Below, piece by piece: positions 1-9,828 of a stretch of DNA of 64,000 bases. The position numbers were made by a program, and so were the translations under genes. This DNA is from Zygnema circumcarinatum (lineage: Eukaryota; Streptophyta; Zygnematophyceae; Zygnematales; Zygnemataceae), in contig CM074811.1 of NCBI GenBank assembly GCA_037447605.1, positions 1,952,311-2,016,310 on the forward strand, in the 5' to 3' direction. Each line of letters opens with the position of its first letter. Position 1 is the stretch's first letter. Below the pieces are notes generated by a model. The model did not search any database, was not told the origin of the DNA, and saw nothing but the letters and a program-made list of their open reading frames with translations.

Positions 1-103
1 CCCCCCTCCCTTTCCCTCCCTTCCCTTTCCCTCCCTCCCCTCCCTCCCCCCCCTCCCTTTCCCTCCCCTCCCTTTCCCTCCCTTCCCTTTCCCTCCCTTT
101 CAC
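1..103. repeat. Polypyrimidine low-complexity tract
   Basis: Irregular runs of CCCTCC and CCCTTT fill the first 103 bases. They lie inside the intron that follows the last visible exon of the BRCT gene on the minus strand. On that strand the tract is purine-rich. No other signal is seen in it. Confidence 0.9.
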
Positions 104-119
104 ATGCACACATACATAC

Positions 120-3100
120 CATGGGGGGCATGAGGGACTCCCCGTAAAGCAGCACCTGCAGGCCTTGGAAGGCCCCGCAGCCCCGCGTGTGCTTAAGGAG
201 ACGCCATCTCCGCGGGGCTGAGAGCAGGATGCTGCCCTCCGCGGTGCTGCCCTCGCCCTGCCATTCATGGGCGGCCTCCTCCACAAAGCGACCCGCACAG
301 AGACTGGCCTCCAAGTAGGAGGCCTTCAAGATCCACCTATGAAAGTAGAGCCGGTTGCTCCTCCAGTCAGAACAGAATTATGTATAGCAAACATGATTTG
401 GTTGTGAATCATTTACGGGAATCTAATTTTATGCTGAGAATGAAGTATAGACATCAAAAGTGTTGCGGTTTCAGCCAATTGGGGGAGGAGATTGTCAGTA
501 AACAACAGTGCCGACTTTCGGACAAGCACGTTGCCATGAATTTTGCTGGTAAGTGAAGACTTAGGCACGACCCCCGAACAGCAAATGGGTCCAACATAGG
601 TAGGGAAAAACAACACCTTCCAGCAGCAGCCCCGGCAAAGAACTTTTCAGTTCGTCGCAGGTCTTTCAGCACCACATGGCTTGCACTGTTCTTCCATTGG
701 TGGTGTTCTCCACAAAGGCGGCCTCCAAGCTTGCGAACAATTGCCCTAAATTGCTCCTTTTCTGCAGACCATCCACCCAAAGCGAAGCATGGTCGCTGCT
801 CTAAACTCAATTTCACTGCACTTTTTTTTCTCTTCGCCTCGGCGTCCACTTGCTTTGCTCCGTCTGTCCCTTTTCCACTTTCAAATAGAGTAAGCGCGTT
901 ATTTCCAGATGCCCGTTTTGAGTTGTCCCGTGAACCCCCCCCTCCGACATCCAATGACTCATTCCCAGAATCAGAATCGTCTTCAGTTCCAAAGGACATT
1001 TTTCCGGTTCGATTCTCTACAACGCGCTGTGCAAGTTTGGGAGCTGCTCGCTTCCGCTTTGGTGAGTCTTTCTTCTTCATCTTTTGCGGCCGGGCCGACG
1101 TGACCGCAACTTCTACACCAGAGCGTTTGTCAGCTGCTCTTTGGCCATTGGTTATGTCAAGTAGCTTCATTCTCTTGGCTTGCGGGAGTGCACTACATTC
1201 TGCTTCAGGTCGTTCCCTTGCCTTCAACAACACCTGTGCTTTTCCCAGACGACCAGCTTTTGTCCTTGGAACCCCCTGAGGGGGTTCGTTCTCCTGCTCA
1301 CTGCCTACGAATTTTCCTATTAGCTTGTGACTTCTGTTGGACTTTGTTTCCCGGCTATGTGCTGGACCTTGTTGGGTTCCCTTGGCTTCCCTGCTTGCGC
1401 AATCTTTCTCTGCCATCACTCCAAGGGCAATCCTCTCAGAAATAGGGTTGGGACCAATCTCCTGAGGATTCCCTGCCTGACTTTTTGGCTGATCGGAAGC
1501 CTTCTTGCTTTCAGCACAGTCATCTTGACATATCTCCAAGTTCGTTAGCTTCTCAAGGTCTGAGAATCCACAACTGGGAGCTGCGATACAGGCTTCTGTT
1601 ACACCCTCAATAATTCTCACAGAATTCTCCCCTTTTGGCTCTTCTTGGCCTCCAATTGGTAGCGCATGTTCATCACCTCCCAAAACTTCGACACTACTTT
1701 CTTTAGGCTGCCCTCCTAGTGCCTGCTTGTCTGTTGAACTCCTATCCACCTCTAGTTGCATTTCAGAAAGAACATGTTCTACTCCTTTAGATTTTTTTCT
1801 GCCTTTTTCTGCACTCCCCCTTCCTCGTCCTCTTCCTCCCCTTCCTTTTCCTCTTACGCTTCCTCCTTTTCCCTTCTCCCTTTCTTGAGCTCTAGGCGGG
1901 CTAACCAAAGGATGTCCACCTTCCCCTGACAAACGTTCTGCCTCATGTTCTACACCCTCATTGTGGTCTTCCAGTTTTTGCCTCTCCAACTGTTGACAGT
2001 CCTCGTTAGTGAGAGGAGGAAAATCGTCGTGGTTCAAAGCTTCGTGCGGAGTGGAAACTTTACTGCCGCCTAATTCAACGTCCGCAACTGATAATGATCC
2101 CTCTCCTACAACCTGCAAAGACTTTGAAAATCCGACAGCCTGTTCTTGGTTGACCAGCTCTTCTTCTGTGGGGAGACCCATCGAAAAATTCCCTGTTTTC
2201 CCAATCTCCTCATCAAGCTGCCCCCAGCTAGCCGCAGATCGTCCACATGTCGCATCATCTCTTGACATCTCTCTCTCATCATCATCCCCCTCTATTTCAG
2301 AAGAGAACTCTGCAGGCACGAGTGGTTTATCAGCATGCAAGCATCCACCTGCCAGATCGGATCTTGTTGTTGTAGTCGTGTCAAATGTCACTGCATCGAC
2401 GTGTGGTAGTGAGGCTACTGTTGGCGGCTGTTCAACAACAATGCTATTCCTTTTCCGCTTCTCACCTGAACTTGTTGGGCTTGACAGCTCTTTCTGCAGG
2501 TGTGAGGTAACATCACTGCCGCCTACTTTTCGCTCCCCGCCTGAAACATCCCTCAGCAATTTCCCTCCTGATTCAAGGGTTCGTACTTCATCTTGGGCCT
2601 CAGACTGAGCACAGGGACTTGCCAAATGTTGATCTGTCTGCCCAATACCATCCAAAGTCAAGTCCGCCTTCAGTGTGGCCTTGCTTGCTTGCTCCATTGT
2701 TCGAATTGGTGTATTGCTATCAGTACCTCCTGCCTGTTCGCGTCCGTAGTTCGACGACCGTCGCATATAGCTCCTTATAGCGTTATTTTCAGCTACCTTC
2801 ATGCCTTGATTTTGGAGCTCAGCAGTCTTGGCGTCATAATCCATTTGGCACTGATCCGTCCAATCTCCCTCTATATCCTCGATATCCTTATCCAGTACAG
2901 TGCTAATATTCTCGTTCTGATGATTCGGACCATGAACGCCTGAAGTACCAACATCACTCATGTTCTGGTTCTGTGGGAGTTCCACAACAGCTGGTTTGGC
3001 AGAAGGAAACGTCTCCTTGAAGTGTTCCTCCCCACCACTGAAATCCATTAATGTGTTGACGAGCTTACCGCTAGCTTCTGTGTGTTCCTCGTCCTCAGAC

Positions 3101-6100
3101 ACCTTAGACGGGGTCCTAAGGTCAGAGGGCAGCACCTGCTCTTCTGGTCCTTCCGTCGAGTCACCATCCTGTGCAGTGTTATCACTCTCCATCTGATGAT
3201 TTGCGTCCTGATTGTCCAATGTACCTAGTCTACTCACACTCTGACTGTTTGAGTGTTCCACAACAGCTCCATTGGCAGATAGCAACTTCTCCTTTTCACC
3301 AGTGCTGCCCTCCATTAACGTATTGGAAAGGTTCACATTAGCTCCTGCACGTTCCTGTTCCTGAGTCTGCTCAGGTGGATTCCTCAGGTCAGATGGAAGC
3401 ACTAAGGGTTGAACAGGAGGGCACCCTGCTTTCCCTTGTGCACTACCTCCATCCAAAACAGTCTGGAAGTCCAAATTCTCATCCTCAGGCTGTGTGGGTG
3501 CATTTAAATCCACGTCATTGCCAGGATGAGCATCCACATCTGCTTCGCCATTGCCTTTGAGATCAAGACCTCCATTTGGGGACAACCGTCCAGGGCGAAC
3601 CTCCAACTCCCTATCCTTCTCACTTTGATTTTGTTCCCCTCCACTAAAGTGCACTACTTTGGAGGCTTCAGGCAGCCAACAGTTACCATCAGTTTCTGGC
3701 ACCCATGGATGTCTGTGCAGTTTCTGCGTGTGCCTGCCAGGGGCCAACGCCAACGAAGGCTTCACTGGAGAAAGTAAGCCTTGAGAGGCAACTGCCTGTT
3801 GCACAGTTAGTGTTGCTCCTTCGGTTGGGCGATTCAAATGTGGATGATAGAGATCAAAGGCATGCTGATCAGAAGCGCAAGTTTCTGTTGCAGCCGCCTC
3901 TGCTGCTTCCAGCTCTGCACCACTGTAACAGACAACATATACATAAAAAAAAAAAACGTCAGAAAAGACAGGCATCCGTAAGAACATCACTTAAAAAATA
4001 AACGGCAAGCTTGCCATGCAACGAATTGTATAAGTGGAAATGAGACAGCGAAATCGTGCAACTGAAGGTAAAAAGGACATGCGCACTGTGACCTTAAACT
4101 ATGAAGCTGCTTCGCGACTGTGGTCATCGTGCTCAGGAGATATGAAGGGGCAGCCACAGTCTGAGTTTTGCTGATGATAAATAGAATGAGAGCACCTACT
4201 GTCTCGTCCTTGACAAAGCTTAAATTTGATAACTACGTTAACGAGGAACAGAGATCTATCACTAACATCATTTCATAGAGTTTGACGCGTACATTGATAG
4301 ACACCACCAAAGTTCAGGACAAACACCTCAAAAAGTACAAGCTTTGCGCAATAAAAATGCATGATGTCTAAGCGAACTGAGATTAAGCGCAGCAATACCT
4401 CATGGCATAGTTCTCCTCGGGCAAAAGTCTCCATGCTTTGAGACTGGAGCAGACCCAGATCCCAGAGCAAACACGATAGTAATTCTCAGCAACTGAATTT
4501 TGCATTCCCAACTAGCGCTCAAACGCGCAATGGACTGAAGAGTAATAATGCATAACAGTTGTAGGGCGGGTTTGCCTTTCATTTAATGGACACTTAATTG
4601 GCATACTTGAATACAATGCTTAATAACTAATCCCAAATCACCAATGCCAGGCATGCACTTTAATGGGACTGTCAAACAATTGCGCCATAATGGCGGCTCA
4701 TACGTACTTTGTTGAAAACCCTAACAAAAGCAAAAGTGGCATATCTAAACGAAATACTTGCAAACAGCCTTCATCCATCCTTGTTATCTCTACTAAAGGT
4801 TCTAGCAACGTGAACTTTGCAGCTTTCACAAAACAAGGGCATAAGCGTTAGGTATGTACCTGTCTTCCACCCATTGATGATTCACTATCTTGATGTCATG
4901 ACGTTTTGCCATGTTGTACTTCTCACCTGAAATCATCATTTCACACGCCTGCCTTGTTCAATAAGAAACTTAATGGAGTGTCGAGACTTCCATCCACGAT
5001 AAATTTCTGAAACAGAATCATAACAATGCAGGAGGGCATGCAGACAGATCCCATGATTTTGGACAAACTTCGGCCAGTCGTGATCCTCTAGTCACTCAAC
5101 TTGGTTTTGAAGGTTGGAAGTTGCCAACATCCAATTCTACGGGGGTGAGCAAAACGTCCTTTCGAGATGCAACCTACAAGCTTCGAACTCAATGTTTCAC
5201 GGCAAGAAGTTTCCCACACCTTGAAAATCGAAAACAACGAGGTGAGTTGTCGTCGCAGAATTGAGCGCCTTCGTAAATTTTGCCCCCATCATACGCACTA
5301 GCCTCTGCAGCAAACTATCTTTGTTAAAAAAGCCCATCAAAGTCAGCAGCTCGTTGGTCACAGTGGTGCACATTTTAATTGCATGCTAGTTGGTTAATGA
5401 CGCCTAATTCAATAGTTCTTTACAGCAAGGACGTGGGGCAGTGGCCTCCATGGCGAACATAACATCCTCATAGGCTGGAATATAATCAAGTGAGGCACTA
5501 CTGAAGACAAACCTCGATTTCAAATCGGTCTTTGCTGCGGTATCCTGTGAGACATACAGAGAGTTTATCTGCCCCCGGTATTCCAAAACGTCCTCCAAGG
5601 GGAAAGTGCGTAACCTGCCAACATATTCACAGAAGAAAAAAATATTCAACTCTAGGGCATCAATCCGGGATTCTCAATCCACCTCTTGTGTATTTGGACG
5701 TTAGAAGGTGTATCTAACTAACACTTGACTGTCCCATATAGTTCGCAAACAAACCTATTTCTATGTGAAACTCTGGACAACCATTCATATGGCATCTTCC
5801 GGGCTGTTCTCCATCAGATAAGCTATAGCTTGTGGACACCTATTCTGGGACATGATCTGCATAGACGAGGCTAGAAAGTTGGAAGAATATTAAACTAGTG
5901 AAGATGGGTCTATTTGCATACCTTTTGAGGCGTAATAAGTGCTTGTGCATCCAGACAATCCTTCACCCACGTTGTGGTGACGACCGCCTTTCCCTCTCGC
6001 CTCGCTATCGCACACACGGAGTCGTCCTGTTCCACATATATCATACTAGCGACATCAGGTTCACGTTATTATCCTCACCTTGATCTTCATCAGCAATGTA

Positions 6101-6812
6101 ACTGTCAAATGCCTTACGCATCTCTAGCCAAACTCTACGAATCTCACGTTTTCAAGAAGAAGAGGTCATCAGTATTGAGCCGAGCCTACGAGTCAGTTTG
6201 GGAATGAATGAATGTACAGCTAGAAAAGGCGTCTCCGCAAGGCTCCTCCCGGAAACAAGAAGTTACTGGTACTCACCATTGTTAAATTTTCCACGACGAT
6301 GTGTGAACATCTGGAGCTGTAAAAATCAAGAACTTCGCCACCACATCGAGTTAAGGCTTCAACGATCTGAAAGAAGCAAAGCATTGCAGAAAGATTAGGG
6401 ACTTTATTCGAGACACTAGAGGGCACTCCATAAGGTAACCTTGAATGGCTTGAAGTAAACATACCCTAAAAGTCCTCACAATAGGGCCATGCTGTGCTAG
6501 AGAATTAGCTAATTATGAAATAAAGGTAGAATTGTGCGTAGTTTTGTCTAGAAACTGAAAAACACTGGACTGATAGAGGCGAAAGTCTGCAGTACGAGCC
6601 GAAATCTCTAAATGAAAAGTGAACGAGCGTAGAAAGGCCAGCAGCTGCCTGACAGTTTGCGGCACAAGCTATGGGGATTCTGTTCTCCCTGAAATTAAGG
6701 AAAAAAGAATCGGGATGAACGAAATTTGGCACACCTCCTTGATGCTATCTTCCACACCGGCCACAAAAAACCGAAGGCCAAGAAATATTGGCTGAAATCC
6801 CTCCGTCGCCAT
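120..6812 (-). CDS. BRCT-domain protein, At4g02110-like (3' partial)
   Basis: Nuclear BRCT protein, probably in DNA-damage or chromatin signalling by family. Minus-strand exons: 6812-6735, 6366-6277, 6026-5922, 5614-5513, 5304-5220, 4926-4860, 4443-4399, 3922-617, 336-120. Phases close exactly to 1365 codons, then a GTATGT donor leads into an intron that leaves the window. The start ATG gives MATEGFQPIFLGLRFF. The first seven exons encode two N-terminal BRCT repeats; look for GEVLDFYSSRCSHIVV and IKIVNHQWVEDS. The 3.3-kb eighth exon is an acidic, probably disordered linker of about 1100 residues with an RG-rich patch, a basic KRKRAAPK-type NLS and an internal duplication. A C-terminal BRCT then begins (CFALGGWSAEKEQFRAIVRK) and continues across the last intron as WILKASYLEA. 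This architecture matches plant At4g02110 proteins. Function beyond phosphopeptide-type binding is inferred. Confidence 0.88.
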
Positions 6813-7254
6813 GCCAGATTCCTTCTGGTCGGCTTCACTCAGCAATACCAATCACTGACATCCCCTTCAAATAAAACGACCACTTAAATAAACAAAAAAT
6901 CGAAACTGCAATGCCGCAGCTCCCTCTAATTTCATAACCTGAAGTGTCTTGCGCGGTCATTCCCAACTGTGAAAAATGAATCCAGCTTCAGTTCACATCC
7001 TCAGCGCAGGTCTCAGCCAGCCTGCAGCGCAGCAGGGCCGCCGTTTGGCAGTGGGGCGTGAGCCAGGCGCCCTCCAGGCGCGGGCCCCGCCCCCCCAAGC
7101 CCGCCTCCGAATTTGGGCCTCCCTCCCTCCCGGCGAAATGCAAATTTGAACTGCCGCGCTCCTTCCCGAGTGCGAGCCAGCGAGCGAGCGAGCGCGCCCT
7201 CCTTCCGCCCGCCTTCGAATTTCAGACCTGCGAAGAGCGCGCGCTAGGAGTCCG
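6813..7254. other. Upstream region of the BRCT gene
   Basis: AT-rich up to about 6990, then GC-rich (7020-7250) with Cs and CGs, as expected of a 5' leader and promoter for the minus-strand BRCT gene. No ORF here is supported by codon pattern or similarity. Confidence 0.5.
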
Positions 7255-7482
7255 CGGAACCCATGGAACCCACGGACCCCATGGTACCCATCCATAGACC
7301 CCTGGACCCATAGACCCCGTGGACCCCCATAGACCCCATGGAACCCATCCATATACCTCATGGACCCATGGACCCATGGACCCATGGACTCATGGACTCC
7401 ATGAACTCATGGACCCCATGGATGCATGGACTCCATGGACTCATGGATCCCATGGACCCATGGACTCATCCATGGCCATGGG
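7255..7482. repeat. ATGGACCC/ATGGACTC minisatellite
   Basis: Irregular tandem units of 8-10 bp built on CCATGGACC and CATGGACTC. CATGG is palindromic, so both strands read almost the same. The repeat alone generates long ORFs rich in Met-Asp-Pro-Trp-Thr-His on both strands, which should not be called genes. Confidence 0.9.
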
Positions 7483-7529
7483 GCCGCCCCCATGGGGGGC
7501 GAGTCCGGCGACTCGAGGCTCGTACCGCT

Positions 7530-7715
7530 TCGACGGACACGTGGCGTATCATATGGTCGGACTCCGACAATCTCGCAAGTGACAATCCAACGGTCAGCGC
7601 GCAGAGAATGGACACGTGGCTTATCCAACGGCCAATCGCCGAAACATCTCGCACGGGACAATCGACGAGTCTACTGTTTAGTGGTGGGATGATCCACGTG
7701 GCCATCCAACGGTCC
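7530..7715. promoter_or_regulatory. G-box / ATCCAACGG module, copy 1
   Basis: Three CACGTGG cores (near 7540, 7613, 7696) alternate with three ATCCAACGG sites (7585, 7622, 7704) and TCTCGCA motifs. CACGTG is the plant G-box bound by bZIP and bHLH factors. ATCCAACGG-type boxes recur in plant promoters. The order resembles the array at 51165-51325. It sits about 750 bp upstream of the BRCT start. Regulatory function is inferred. Confidence 0.5.
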
Positions 7716-7725
7716 TTAGTTTATT

Positions 7726-8287
7726 AGGGGGGGTCAGACCTTGACCATCGCCAAACCAATTTCGTAAGCCCGTCGGGCCTATTCCGCCGTGTACGGCAGG
7801 CCTTTTTCGTAAAAAGTGGCCGTTCGGCAGGTTCGGGCGCCGCGAATTCAAGAAAATAATTATTTTACCTTCGTATCTCCGGGCCAGGTCTGACTCCCCC
7901 CTTTTCGCCCCGCCGCGCTCCCTCCGCCGCCCGCCGCCCGCCGCCCTCCGTTTTGTCGCCACGCGCGCACCACACGTGCGAGAGGCGCTCGCACGTGCGT
8001 GACGCGCATGGCGACAAGGCGGGGCACGATTCCTCATCGGCGGATTTGCTGCCTTTTCAACAAAACCGAAACGCAGGGCCTCCGGAGGCCCTGCGTTTCG
8101 GCGAGCGGATTTCGGCGGATTTCGGAAATTTGGGGACATTTTTGTAACTATCCCGTAGTACGGACGGGACATGACAGGTTCGGGGGAGCCGATGCTTCCG
8201 AACCGAAACCTGGAAACGAAATCAATACCTTTCCGTATAGGGAATCTTTGAATTTCGTAAGCGATGGTCAAGGTCTGACCCCCCCTA
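7726..8287. mobile_element. MITE-like element, GGGGTCAGAC family, copy A
   Basis: Terminal inverted repeats begin A plus seven Gs, then TCAGACCTTGACCATCGC at the left end. The complement of this is at the right end, finishing CCCCCCCT at 8286. ATT flanks both ends as a possible 3-bp target duplication. No transposase is present, so it is non-autonomous. The interior holds a 60-bp imperfect foldback (7955-8015) and a perfect 36-bp palindrome (8066-8101). A partial internal copy of the end (GGTCTGACTCCCCC near 7887) hints at nesting. The left terminus shares about 45 bp with the element at 16051. Confidence 0.7.
8066..8101. repeat. Perfect 36-bp palindrome
   Basis: The half-site CCGAAACGCAGGGCCTCC is followed at once by its exact complement with no loop. 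It lies in the middle of the copy A element. Confidence 0.9.
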
Positions 8288-8576
8288 TTAGTTCGGATTC
8301 GGAAAAATACATGTCAAATTATTACTTATCGCGCGTTGGCGGCTGTGCGCCAGCGTGGCCGCCGTACCCCCGTGGCATCTCGCACGGATCTTCAACGCCA
8401 CGCGGCGGCGCACGATTGGAAAACTCAGGCGTAGTTTCTGGGGAATTGCCCTCAGGGGTGTGTTCTGGGGAACTACGCCTGTACCTCCACGTCGGTCCTA
8501 GTCGGCGCCACGACGGCGCCACATCATCCTCCAAAACTACGCGTCGTCGAACTGTGTACGGACGAACATCGAAGTA

Positions 8577-9060
8577 CAGTCTAATCACGTTATAGTGACT
8601 GTGTCGGTCCCCACACATTTGTGTCACTATATCGGTAATGACCCGTTTGTCATTTCACATTTATAGTAACAATGTTATTACATATGTTTTTGCGGTATAT
8701 TCGTACGACTTTGATACCGTACATTGTACTTTTTGGGCAGTCGTCACGTGGGTAGGTGTGTACGAACCCTAGTGAGCATGTGTACGGACAAGTTGATATG
8801 TACGGTAAAGTCGATATCTGACGATATTAGTCGATAATGTGTACGGACGTAATATATTTGTAACGCATATTCCAATACGTGGGTGGATAATATCGACATT
8901 TTGAATATATAGTAACAATCAGGGTTTTTCAACGTCATTATATCCGTAATGGCGTCACTACTGGCGCAGGATCTGCAGTGGTGCAATTCCGTTCCCGGAA
9001 AAAAAGTCAGTATATCCATGCTATTCTTATAAACAGTGTCACTATAACGTGATTAGACTG
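8577..9060. mobile_element. Tc1/mariner-type MITE
   Basis: A 484-bp element with perfect 23-bp terminal inverted repeats at 8577-8599 and 9038-9060. They begin CAGTCTAATCACG and end ATAGTGAC. TA dinucleotides flank both ends (8575-8576, 9061-9062), the target duplication of the Tc1/mariner superfamily. The interior is AT-rich, with sub-terminal copies of TGTGTCACTATATC-like sequence, and encodes no transposase. The intact repeats and duplication suggest a recent insertion. Confidence 0.85.
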
Positions 9061-9062
9061 TA

Positions 9063-9828
9063 CGGACGACGTGAAACGGGGTTTCAAATCATCCACGTGG
9101 CGAGCGCTAATTGAAAGACTCGGTACCTGACGGCGTTTTCTTTTGCAAAACGACGCGTTTGCCGTTCACCGTTACGGACCGTTACGAAACGCGCTCATGG
9201 AACGCGACCCTCAAGTACTGGTTGGTCGCCCACAGATGGTCAAACTTTTGTTACGTTTGATGCCCCCTATGAGAGAGGGAATGGCATTGAACTCTCGATG
9301 GCGAGGACATCAAACGTACATGGACAAAAGCAGCATGGGTTTATGGGTTTTAACTAGTCAAAAGTTCGCCTGTCTTTGCTTTTTGGTCTCCGCCAGGCGA
9401 TAGCCAGGGAGAGGGGTCAAAGAGATCATCGTCTCCGATTTCTGGAAGTTGGCAGAGGCCGCAGTTTCAACACAATGTTCAAGTACAACCGCCAACATCA
9501 CTTAGCATACAAAGTGCCCGCCAGGACCAGCTGCACATTGAACACCTTCTGCACACGGTCCGAAAAATAGCAGCATCGAAAGCCCATTTAATCTAACGTC
9601 TCACAATGAAGATGATGGTGATGGGGAATCCCAGATTAGTGCCATCCAGGTGCAGGCGTTTGCCCGCCGAATCCCGACATAGAATGATGCTACATTTCGA
9701 CAGCAGAAATATCTCACCTATTAATACACCGAGCAAAACCCGCCACTCTAAGATTATCTCTCCATGCCAGGCGTTGCTTCAGCGGAGTAAGCAAATGCCA
9801 CTACCTGCCCTGCCTCGACCCCCACCTG
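9063..9828. other. Intergenic, no gene seen
   Basis: Between the TA-flanked MITE and the 3' end of the TPR gene. A weak inverted repeat around CGTTTGATG (9250-9330) is visible. The ORFs present have no recognisable product. Confidence 0.5.

Noticed and set aside
2009-2608. 199-aa ORF antisense to the BRCT gene
   Set aside because: Shadow of the large exon in the opposite frame; composition follows the real gene.
7338-7727. Long Met-Asp-Pro-Trp-Thr-His-rich ORFs on both strands
   Set aside because: Produced by the ATGGACCC minisatellite and MITE sequence; no conserved domain and no splice context.
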